Shown: piece after piece, positions 57,298 through 64,000 of the stretch
Numbering within the stretch: position 1 is the stretch's first letter
Layout: the number at the start of each line of letters is the position of its first letter
Assembly: GCF_030816915.1 (NCBI RefSeq)
Contig: NZ_JAUSYN010000002.1
Location: 5,655,501 to 5,719,500 of the forward strand
Length of the DNA stretch: 64,000 bases
Reading direction: 5' to 3'
Origin: Streptomyces sp. B3I8
GTDB lineage: Bacteria > Actinomycetota > Actinomycetes > Streptomycetales > Streptomycetaceae
The notes under the pieces: generated by a model
What the model saw: the letters and a program-made list of their open reading frames with translations, nothing else
Told to the model about the DNA's origin: nothing
The model's database searches: none
Program-made: the position numbers and the translations under genes

Positions 57298-58816
57298 CTC
57301 CTTGACGGCGGGCTCCGTGAGGGCTGACTCCGCGGGACGCGCGCCGCTGCTCGTCGTCGGGGACGCGCTGCTCGACCGGGACGTCTCCGGCCGCGCCGAG
57401 CGGCTCGCCCCCGACGCCCCCGTCCCCGTCGTCGCCGACGGGGAGGAACGGCTGCGGCCCGGCGGCGCCGCCCTCGCCGCCTACCTCGCCGCCCGCGACG
57501 GCCGCGAGGTCACCCTCGTCACCGCCCTCGGTGACGACCCGGCCGCCCGCGAGCTGCGCCGGCTCCTCGAACCCTGGCTCACCCTGATCGCCCTGCCCGC
57601 CACCGGCCCGCTGCCCGAGAAGACCCGGGTGCTGGCCCAGGACCGCCCGCTGGTCCGCGTCGACCGGGGCACCGGCCGCGCCGCCGCCGCCACCGACGAG
57701 GCCCGCGCCGCGATCCGCTCGGCGCGCGCGGTGCTCGTCTCCGACTACGGCCGCGGCGCCGCCGACGTCCTGCGCGACGCCCTCACCGAACGGCCCCCGG
57801 CCGTCTGGGACCCGCACCCCCGCGGCGGCCCGCCGGTGCCCGGCACCCGCCTGGTCACCCCGGCCGCGGCCGAGGCCAAGGCGTTCGCCGCGGCGGGCGG
57901 CGCCACCGTCCACGACAACGACCTGCGCGCCACCGCGCACGGCGCCGCCGCCCTCGTACGGGACTGGAGGGTCGGCTCGGTCGCCGTCACCCTCGGCGCC
58001 CGTGGCGCGTTGCTCTCCTACGGCGACTTCCCGCTGCTCGTCCCGGCGCCCGAGACACACGGCGGTGACAGTTGCGGCGCGGGCGACCGGTTCGCCGCCA
58101 CCGCCGCCGGGCTGCTCGCCGACGGCGCCGCCACCGACGAGGCGGTGCAGGGCGCGGTCACCACCGCCAGCGCCTTCGTGGGCGCCGGCGGGGCGGGCGG
58201 GCTGCGGTGGGAGACGGCCGGTTCGAAGGCCCGTACGGCCGACCCGGCAGCCCGTCGTACGCCCGGGGCACAGGTCCGCACCGGCGGCCCGGCCGACCCC
58301 GACCGGACCCACCCGGGCTCGGCGACCGGCGACGCCGAGCGGCTCATCGCCCATGTCCGCGCCACCGGCGGCACGGTCGTCGCCGCCGGCGGCTGCTTCG
58401 ACCTCCTGCACGCCGGCCACGTCGGACTGCTCCAGGCGGCCCGGCGCATCGGCGACTGCCTCGTCGTCTGCGTCAACTCCGACGCCTCCGTACGCCGCCG
58501 CAAGGGCGACGGCCGCCCCGTCAACCCCCTCGCGGACCGGGTCCGCGTGCTGCGCGCCCTGGAGTGCGTGGACGCCGTCGCCGTCTTCGACGAGGACACC
58601 CCCGAGGCCCTGCTCACCCGGCTCAAGCCCGACGTGTGGGTCAAGGGCGGCGACTACACCCACGCCGATCTGCCCGAGGCCGTCCTGCTCGACGGCTGGG
58701 GCGGCCAGACCGTCCTGCTGCCCTACCTCGACGGCCGCTCCAGCACCCGCCTCGCCGCACGCGCGGCAGCCGCCGCGGCGGCCGCCGGGGGCGGGGGCGG
58801 AGGGCGCAGCGGCTGA
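57287..58816 (+). CDS. hldE: Bifunctional heptose kinase / adenylyltransferase (HldE)
   Basis: A 509-residue two-domain enzyme of the ADP-heptose pathway. Residues about 25-315 form a PfkB/ribokinase domain that phosphorylates heptose 7-phosphate at C1 (LRPGGAALAAYLAA, GGDSCGAGDRFAATAAG with the catalytic Asp); residues about 350-500 form the nucleotidyltransferase with GGCFDLLHAGHVGLLQAA (HXGH) and VKGGDYTHADLP. An Ala/Gly-rich tail closes it. It overlaps gmhA by 11 bases; GGAAGGA precedes ATG 57287. Confidence 0.92.
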   Translation: MPADSLTAGSVRADSAGRAPLLVVGDALLDRDVSGRAERLAPDAPVPVVADGEERLRPGGAALAAYLAARDGREVTLVTALGDDPAARELRRLLEPWLTLIALPATGPLPEKTRVLAQDRPLVRVDRGTGRAAAATDEARAAIRSARAVLVSDYGRGAADVLRDALTERPPAVWDPHPRGGPPVPGTRLVTPAAAEAKAFAAAGGATVHDNDLRATAHGAAALVRDWRVGSVAVTLGARGALLSYGDFPLLVPAPETHGGDSCGAGDRFAATAAGLLADGAATDEAVQGAVTTASAFVGAGGAGGLRWETAGSKARTADPAARRTPGAQVRTGGPADPDRTHPGSATGDAERLIAHVRATGGTVVAAGGCFDLLHAGHVGLLQAARRIGDCLVVCVNSDASVRRRKGDGRPVNPLADRVRVLRALECVDAVAVFDEDTPEALLTRLKPDVWVKGGDYTHADLPEAVLLDGWGGQTVLLPYLDGRSSTRLAARAAAAAAAAGGGGGGRSG

Positions 58817-58868
58817 CCCGTCCTCCCCACCCCGACCGTCCCCGCTCTACACCCCGGAGCCCCTCCTC

Positions 58869-59924
58869 ATGACCCAGCGCCCCGCCCCGCCGCCGCCCCC
58901 CACCGCCTCCCGCCCCCGCCTCCTCGTCCTGCGGGCGCTGGGGCTCGGGGACCTGCTCGCCGGGGTGCCCGCGCTGCGCGCGCTGCGCCGGGCCCTCCCC
59001 GGGCACGAGGTCGTGCTGGCCGCGCCCGCCGGGCTGGCCCCCCTCGCCGGGGCGAGCGGCGCCGTCGACCGGCTGCTGCCCGCCGCCGCCCCCGGCCGGG
59101 CCGTACCCACCGCCCTCGACTGGACCGGACCGCCCCCCGACCTCGCCGTCGACCTGCACGGCAAGGGCCCCGAGAGCCTCCGCCCGCTCCGGGCGCTGCG
59201 CCCCCGCCGCGTCCTCGCCTTCGCGGCCCCGGACGGCCCGCCCTGGTACGCCGAGGAGCACGAGCGCGACCGCTGGTGCCGGCTGCTCACCTCCTACGGC
59301 ATCCCCGCCGACCCCACCGACCTGCGCCTCCCCCCGCCGGACGCGCCCTCCCCGGCACCCGGCGCGGTCGTCCTGCACCCCGGCGCCGGGGCGCCCTCCC
59401 GCTGCTGGCCGGTCGACCGGTACGCCGCCGTCGCCACCGCCCTCCGCGCCCGGGGCCGACGGGTCGTCGTCACCGGCGGGCCGGGGGAAGAGGCGCTGGT
59501 GACCGCGCTCGCCGAGCACGCGGACGTGCCCGCCGAGGACGTCCTCGCCGGCGGCCTGCCCTTCGGCACCCTCGCCGCGCTCGTCGCGGGCGCCCGCGCG
59601 GTCGTCAGCGGCGACACCGGCATCGCCCACCTCGCGGTCGCGTACGGCACCCCGTCGGTCACCCTCTTCGGGCCCGTCCCGCCCAGCCGGTGGGGCCCGC
59701 CCGCGCACCCCCGCCACCGCGCCCTGTGGCACCCCGGCCCGCCCGGCGATCCGCACGCCCGCACCCCCGACCCGGCACTGCTCCGCATCGGCCCCGACGA
59801 GGTCCTCGACGCCCTCGGCCGCCTGCCCGCGCGCACCGACAGCGACGGGCCCACACCACCGACCCCACCGGCCCGGGACACCCCACCCGCCCCCCACGCT
59901 CCGCTCCCCGCCCCCTCCCGGTGA
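58869..59924 (+). CDS. Family 9 glycosyltransferase (heptosyltransferase-like), second
   Basis: A 351-residue GT9 enzyme. After a Pro-rich start it shows LLVLRALGLGDLLAGVPALR, DLAVDLHGKGPESLRPL, VVLHPGAGAPSRCWPVDRYA and VSGDTGIAHLAVAYGTPSVT, all as in heptosyltransferases. It is more standard than the first GT9 (52864-53961), from which it clearly differs, so the two likely act on consecutive acceptors. The C-terminal 40 residues are a Pro/Thr tail. Start ATG 58869. Confidence 0.9.
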   Translation: MTQRPAPPPPPTASRPRLLVLRALGLGDLLAGVPALRALRRALPGHEVVLAAPAGLAPLAGASGAVDRLLPAAAPGRAVPTALDWTGPPPDLAVDLHGKGPESLRPLRALRPRRVLAFAAPDGPPWYAEEHERDRWCRLLTSYGIPADPTDLRLPPPDAPSPAPGAVVLHPGAGAPSRCWPVDRYAAVATALRARGRRVVVTGGPGEEALVTALAEHADVPAEDVLAGGLPFGTLAALVAGARAVVSGDTGIAHLAVAYGTPSVTLFGPVPPSRWGPPAHPRHRALWHPGPPGDPHARTPDPALLRIGPDEVLDALGRLPARTDSDGPTPPTPPARDTPPAPHAPLPAPSR

Positions 59925-59932
59925 CCCTCCCC

Positions 59933-60820
59933 ATGACCCGCGCACCCTCCGTCGGCATCGCCCTCGCCACCCGCAACCGGGCCGGCTCCCTCGCGACCGC
60001 CCTCGACCACCTGCTCGCCCTCCCGGAACGGCCCCCCGTCGTGGTCGCCGACAACGGCTCCACCGACGGCACCCGCGCCCTGCTCGCCCGCCGTTTCCCC
60101 CAGGTGCGTGTGCTCCCCCTCCCGGCCAACCGGGGCGCCCTCGCCCGCACCGACGCCGTACGCGCCCTCGACACCCCCTACGTGGCGTTCAGCGACGACG
60201 ACTCCTGGTGGGAACCCGGCGCGCTCGCCACCGCCGCCCGGCTGCTCGACACCCACCCCCGGCTCGGACTGCTCTCCGCGCGCACCCTCGTGGGCCCCGC
60301 CGAGGAGCCCGACCCGCTCAACACCGTCCTCGCCCGCTCCCCCCTCGGCACCGACCCCGACCTGCCCGGCACCCGCGTCCTCGGCTTCCTCGCCTGCGCG
60401 GTCGTCGCCCGCCGCACCGCCTACCTCGACGCGGGCGGCTACCACCCGCTGCTGTTCTTCGGCGGCGAGGAGACCCTGCTCGCCTACGACCTCGCCGCCC
60501 TCGGCTGGGGCGTCACCCACTGCCCCGAGGTGGTCGCCCACCACCACCCGGCGCCCTCGGCCCGCCCGCACCGCTCCGCCGTCGTACGCCGCAACGAACT
60601 GCTCACCGCCTGGCTGCGCCGCCCCCTGCCGTACGCCGCCGGCCGCACCCGGCGGCTGGCCGCCGACGCCCGCCACGACCCCGCCGCCCGTCGCGCACTG
60701 CGCGAGACGCTGCTGCGCCTGCCGGCCGCGCTGCGACAGCGCCGCCCGCTGCCGCCGGAGGTCGAACGCGCCGCCCGCCTCCTCGACCACGACCGCGCAC
60801 GCCAGGAAGCGCCGGCATGA
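59933..60820 (+). CDS. Family 2 glycosyltransferase, second
   Basis: A 295-residue GT2 enzyme: VGIALATRNRAGSLATALDH, the NGSTDGTRAL donor loop, the metal motif FSDDDSWWEPGAL and FFGGEETLLAYDLAALG as catalytic base region. It is similar in sequence to the next gene, probably by duplication. The start is uncertain: ATG 59933 is preceded by GGTGA; a GTG at 59921 overlapping the previous stop would add four residues. Confidence 0.88.
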   Translation: MTRAPSVGIALATRNRAGSLATALDHLLALPERPPVVVADNGSTDGTRALLARRFPQVRVLPLPANRGALARTDAVRALDTPYVAFSDDDSWWEPGALATAARLLDTHPRLGLLSARTLVGPAEEPDPLNTVLARSPLGTDPDLPGTRVLGFLACAVVARRTAYLDAGGYHPLLFFGGEETLLAYDLAALGWGVTHCPEVVAHHHPAPSARPHRSAVVRRNELLTAWLRRPLPYAAGRTRRLAADARHDPAARRALRETLLRLPAALRQRRPLPPEVERAARLLDHDRARQEAPA

Positions 60821-61824
60821 CACACCCGGACGAGGCGGCACGCCGGAACGGGACAGCGCACCCGGAGGCGGCACGGCGGGACGAGGCGGCGCACCCGGAC
60901 GAGACAGCGCGCCCGGAGGCGGCGGCGCACCCGGACCCCCGTACGACCGTCGTCGTCATCACCCACAACCGGCGCCCCGAACTCCTGCGCACGATTGACG
61001 AGTTGGCCGCGCTCCCGGAGGCGCCGCCGGTGATCGTCACCGACAACGGCTCCACCGACGGCAGCGCCGACGCGGTCGCCGCACGGCACCCCTGGGTCAC
61101 CCTGCTGCGGCCCGGCCGCAACCTCGGCGCGGTCGGCCGCAACCTCGCCGTCGAGCGCGTGCGCACGCCCTACGTGGCGTTCTGCGACGACGACTCCTGG
61201 TGGGAACCGGGCTCCCTGCCCGCGGCGGCCGACCTGCTCGACCGGCACCCGCGGCTCGCCGCCGTCACCGCGCGCATCCTCGTCGAACCGGCGGGGACGG
61301 AGGACCCGATCGTCGCCGAACTGCGCGACTCGCCGATCCCCGGCCCCGACTGGCTGCCCGGACCCGCACTCGGCTCCTTCCTCGCGGCGGCGACCGTCCT
61401 GCGCACGGACGCGTTCCGCGCGGCCGGCGGCTTCTCGCCGCGGCTGTGGCTGGGCGGCGAGGAGGAACTGCTGGCGGCGGACCTGGCGGCGGCCGGATGG
61501 TGGCTCGCCTACGCGGAGGAGCTGACGATCCACCACGCGCCCTCGGCGGCCCGCGACGCGTCGCTGCGCCGCGCGCACGGCATCCGGAACACGCTGTGGT
61601 TCTCCTGGCTGCGCAGGCCGGCCGGGGTGGCGCTGCGCAAGACGGCGCACATGGCGCGGACGGTGCCGCGGGACACGACGTCCCTGCGCGGCTTCGCGCT
61701 GGCCGCGGCCGGCGCGGGCTGGGTGGCACGCGAGCGGAAGGTGGTCCCACCGGAGGTGGAACGAAGACTCCGCCTCCTTGACGCCCCCCAACGCCGCTCC
61801 ACGGCCCGCCAGTACGGCCCCTGA
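60817..61824 (+). CDS. Family 2 glycosyltransferase, third
   Basis: A 335-residue GT2 enzyme, last gene of the cluster. The first 40 residues are a repeat-like extension of EAARRDEAAHPDE type; the catalytic core has VVVITHNRRPELLRTIDELA, DNGSTDGSADAV, FCDDDSWWEPGS and LGGEEELLAADLAAAG. Close paralogue of the preceding gene (the DDDSWWEPG block is shared). It overlaps that gene by four bases and ends before a terminator. Confidence 0.88.
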   Translation: MTHPDEAARRNGTAHPEAARRDEAAHPDETARPEAAAHPDPRTTVVVITHNRRPELLRTIDELAALPEAPPVIVTDNGSTDGSADAVAARHPWVTLLRPGRNLGAVGRNLAVERVRTPYVAFCDDDSWWEPGSLPAAADLLDRHPRLAAVTARILVEPAGTEDPIVAELRDSPIPGPDWLPGPALGSFLAAATVLRTDAFRAAGGFSPRLWLGGEEELLAADLAAAGWWLAYAEELTIHHAPSAARDASLRRAHGIRNTLWFSWLRRPAGVALRKTAHMARTVPRDTTSLRGFALAAAGAGWVARERKVVPPEVERRLRLLDAPQRRSTARQYGP

Positions 61825-61908
61825 CCGCCTGATCCCCTGCCCCCGACCCCCTGACCCCGGCCGACGGGTCCCCGGGCGGATGTGCCCGGCGTGCGGCCCG
61901 GCACGAAG

Positions 61909-61939
61909 GAACCCCGCCAGGGACCACCCGGCGGGGTTC
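61909..61939. terminator. Bidirectional terminator after the glycan cluster
   Basis: GAACCCCGCC and its exact complement form a ten-base-pair stem with an 11-base loop between the convergent glycosyltransferase and immunity genes. Confidence 0.85.
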
Positions 61940-61977
61940 GATCCGGCCGTTGACGCGGCCTTACGGGTTCACCGGCC

Positions 61978-62637
61978 TCACTCCTCGGTCAAGGCGGCGC
62001 GCAGGTACGCGATCAGGTCACCGGTCGGCACCTCGGTCCAGACGTCCTCCGGAACTCCGACCCGCCTGACCTCGTGACGTCCTCCGTCGTCCTGGTGCAC
62101 CAGGACCTGGCGGCCGGCCGCGTCCAGCGCTTCCACCCGAAGGCGCACCGCGCCGTGCGAGACCGTGGGGAACATCCGCCGCAGTACCCCGTCCGAGTGG
62201 AGGCGGCGCAGAAGATCCCATTGCCGCCGGTAGTACTCGGTCGACAGCAGGGCGGACCACTGCGAGGCAGCCGGCTCCCCCCGTGCGAGGTCCCCGGCGA
62301 GTTCGTTGAGATCCATGAACGGGAACCGTGCGGCCAGCACGTCGAACGGAAGGCCTTCCCGCCATGCGGCGACGGCCTCCACGAGCAGCCCGAGATCCCC
62401 CGTGGCCCCGATCTCCCAGCGGAAATCGGGGATGTGGACCCCGAGCCGGAAGAGCCGTTCCCCCGTGGCCATGCCGACGGCCAGGTACCCCCTCGGCGTC
62501 TCGATGCCGATGACGCCGTGGGCCCAGGGGGCGAGTCCGATGTCCAGTCCGCGCAGCCGCGCCACCTCCCTCATGGCGGACGCGAGGCCGCCGGAAGCGG
62601 TCACGTCCGGGTACAGATCTTCTCCGTGCGCGTCCAT
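61978..62637 (-). CDS. Candidate immunity protein
   Basis: A 219-residue cytoplasmic protein I do not recognise. It is acidic and rich in Leu and Arg, with segments HIPDFRWEIGATGDLGLLVE and ALLSTEYYRRQWDLLRRLHS. No signal peptide or helix is seen. It directly follows a toxin gene with a 15-base gap and the same direction, which is the usual position of an immunity gene. Its name rests on this context only. Start ATG 62637, behind GAGGGGG. No known immunity family was recognised by eye. Confidence 0.7.
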   Translation of the reverse strand: MDAHGEDLYPDVTASGGLASAMREVARLRGLDIGLAPWAHGVIGIETPRGYLAVGMATGERLFRLGVHIPDFRWEIGATGDLGLLVEAVAAWREGLPFDVLAARFPFMDLNELAGDLARGEPAASQWSALLSTEYYRRQWDLLRRLHSDGVLRRMFPTVSHGAVRLRVEALDAAGRQVLVHQDDGGRHEVRRVGVPEDVWTEVPTGDLIAYLRAALTEE

Positions 62638-62652
62638 ATGCCTTCGGCCCCC

Positions 62653-64000
62653 TCAGCAGTGGCAGTACCCGATGACAGAACCCTTCACGGGCTTCAGTTC
62701 ACCCAACTCCGAGAAGTTGGGCACGCTCGTCGGCGGGTCCAGCTTCATGGCGCCCCCGGTTCCGGACGGCGAATAGAACTTCACCGAACTCCAGGGGCGC
62801 TGACCGTTGGCGACCGCTCTGGCAATCATGGACATCTCGTAGTCCGTGGCTGGTCCGGCCTCACCGGCCAGCAGGCCGCGCTTGGCGGCTGCCATGAATC
62901 CGCCGAGATCGTTCAGCCCCGTCAGGTTGACGTGCAGCACGACACCCGGATCGGCGATCGCCATCTCCGCCTGCCGGGCGAAGTCCTGCGGAGCCACCTG
63001 CGAGAAGGTCCAGAACCTGTTCTCGGGAAGACCGGCCCACGCGTCGAGCGCCCCCTTGTTCTGCCACCCCAGGGCGATCTTGCAGTTGTGGACGAGTACC
63101 GGAGTGGCGCCCGCGAACACGAAGAACGTGTGCAGTTCGCCGACCGTGAGGTCGTACACCTCGTGCGGGGACAGACCCGGGCGGTCGAGGAGGGCGGTCA
63201 CGGGGCGGACGGTGCCGTCCGATGTACGCAGGCGGTCACCGACGTGCAGCTCCGACACCAGGGTCCACCCGCGATCCACCACGTAGAACCGGTGGCCGGC
63301 GGTGCTGCTCAGCCTGCCCCCACCGGCGACGGTGATGTCCATCAGCCGCCGGGTGTCGTGTCGGAAGGTGTCCGTGATCCGCCGGTCGCTCAAGCGGCCG
63401 GAGTCCGGATCCATGGACCGCACACGGTCTCCCACACCCACCTGGCTGATGGGCCGGCGCGAACCGTCCGCCATGAGCACCTCGGTGGTGCCGGGGAAAC
63501 TGTTGATCCGGCAGCCCATGCGCATCGCCTCGGTCAGCCGCGCCGACCGCTCGATACCTGCCAGCGCCGCCGCGTCGATGTCCAGCGTGCGCAGCGCCGC
63601 CAGGGCCTCGGTGACTCCGGTGCCGGTGCGCAGCGAGATGTTCACGGCCTTGACCGCGTCGGCGATCGCGGCCAGGGGCACGTCGAGCGGGAAATAGGTG
63701 GCGAGACTCCACGCGCAGGCGGACTTGTCGCCGTGCCAGCAGTCCATCAGGTCCTCGGCGAAGAAGGAGAACAGGATTCCCCCCGGTACGTCGCCGAAGA
63801 GGCTCTGCCAACCGGCGCGGACGATGTCCTTGCCGGAGAAGTGGTGCGTCCAGCCGTCGATGTGGACGTCCTTCAGTGACGCCCGCTTCAGGAACTGCCA
63901 TGCCGCCTTCGGGCACCCCTCGGCCGTGGCCTGGGCCTCGGCGTCGGCGCACAGGTAGTAGTCGGCCTCGTAGGTGACGACCAGGTTGTACATGGCGTCG
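62653..64000 (-). CDS. Polymorphic toxin C-terminus with HINT domain (partial)
   Basis: The C-terminal part of a large protein that continues beyond 64000; no stop or proper start is visible, and the Met at 63993 is internal. From 63993 on: a linker of 160 residues, a pretoxin-HINT autoprocessing domain (CRINSFPGTTEVLMADG, GHRFYVVDRGW, ending VLVHNC) at about 161-304, then a 142-residue C-terminal domain with FWTFSQVAPQDFARQAEMA and WSSVKFYSPSG, presumably the released toxin. The toxin fold is not recognised. The N-terminal part is likely an RHS/filament module outside the window. Confidence 0.85.
   Translation of the reverse strand, partial: DAMYNLVVTYEADYYLCADAEAQATAEGCPKAAWQFLKRASLKDVHIDGWTHHFSGKDIVRAGWQSLFGDVPGGILFSFFAEDLMDCWHGDKSACAWSLATYFPLDVPLAAIADAVKAVNISLRTGTGVTEALAALRTLDIDAAALAGIERSARLTEAMRMGCRINSFPGTTEVLMADGSRRPISQVGVGDRVRSMDPDSGRLSDRRITDTFRHDTRRLMDITVAGGGRLSSTAGHRFYVVDRGWTLVSELHVGDRLRTSDGTVRPVTALLDRPGLSPHEVYDLTVGELHTFFVFAGATPVLVHNCKIALGWQNKGALDAWAGLPENRFWTFSQVAPQDFARQAEMAIADPGVVLHVNLTGLNDLGGFMAAAKRGLLAGEAGPATDYEMSMIARAVANGQRPWSSVKFYSPSGTGGAMKLDPPTSVPNFSELGELKPVKGSVIGYCHC

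Overview
The window is actinobacterial chromosome, most likely Streptomyces. It has very high GC, strongly GC-biased third codon positions, many GTG starts and some TTG starts, and short 4-base ATGA/GTGA gene overlaps. Several genes have a -10 box 6-7 bases before the start codon and no ribosome binding site, which suggests leaderless mRNAs. The families are Streptomyces-typical: alditol oxidase, XRE/DUF5753 with DUF397, DUF2637, PucR, and secreted beta/gamma-crystallin proteins. From memory, nirA-cysH, alditol oxidase and a heptose/glycosyltransferase cluster occur in the same relative order in S. coelicolor; this was not checked here. No rRNA, tRNA, CRISPR array, transposase or integrase was seen.

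Left part (1-24 kb). A leftward sulfur-assimilation operon comes first: a Cys-containing leader peptide, a siroheme sulfite/nitrite reductase, a small zinc-ribbon protein and the start of cysH. It is followed by housekeeping and accessory genes: GNAT, a secreted protein, a GAF regulator, an AidB-like acyl-CoA dehydrogenase, a YihY membrane protein, an AraC regulator, VOC and ThuA proteins, a methyltransferase, a NarL-type two-component pair, a carboxylesterase, prolyl aminopeptidase, homocysteine S-methyltransferase, TetR, alditol oxidase and a radical SAM enzyme with an atypical CX8CX2C motif. A notable membrane protein at 22.5-24.1 kb joins sigma-like regions, an anti-sigma zinc motif, one membrane helix and an outside cellulose-binding (CBM2) domain.

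Middle (24-48 kb). Two secreted beta/gamma-crystallin paralogues lie in a tandem duplication of about 0.9-1 kb that includes identical -35/-10 boxes and a conserved upstream non-coding block. Then come RsgA, a LuxR-type regulator, a degenerate PP2C protein, a PoxB-type pyruvate oxidase, an RsbW-like ATPase, a DUF2637 membrane protein, an FhuF-like iron-sulfur protein behind an almost perfect iron box, a GntR regulator, a TPR-like protein, and a PucR regulator divergent from a four-gene xanthine dehydrogenase operon (FAD, 2Fe-2S, Mo, XdhC). A frameshifted XRE/DUF5753 gene next to an intact DUF397 gene and a gene of unknown function close this part.

Right part (48-62 kb). Twelve rightward genes form a surface-glycan or glycoconjugate cluster. 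It encodes phosphoheptose isomerase (GmhA), a bifunctional heptose kinase/adenylyltransferase (HldE), a heptose-bisphosphate phosphatase (GmhB), two GT9 heptosyltransferase-like enzymes, several GT2/GT4 glycosyltransferases, a UDP-glucuronate decarboxylase-like enzyme and a NodU/CmcH carbamoyltransferase. Together they could make ADP-heptose and transfer it, probably with carbamoylation, in an organism without LPS. The product is unknown.

Right edge. The C-terminal part of a polymorphic toxin (a HINT autoprocessing domain followed by an unrecognised 142-residue toxin domain) runs off the window, with its candidate immunity gene directly downstream. These two, the heptose cluster, the sigma/CBM2 fusion and the duplicated crystallin unit are the parts most worth following up.
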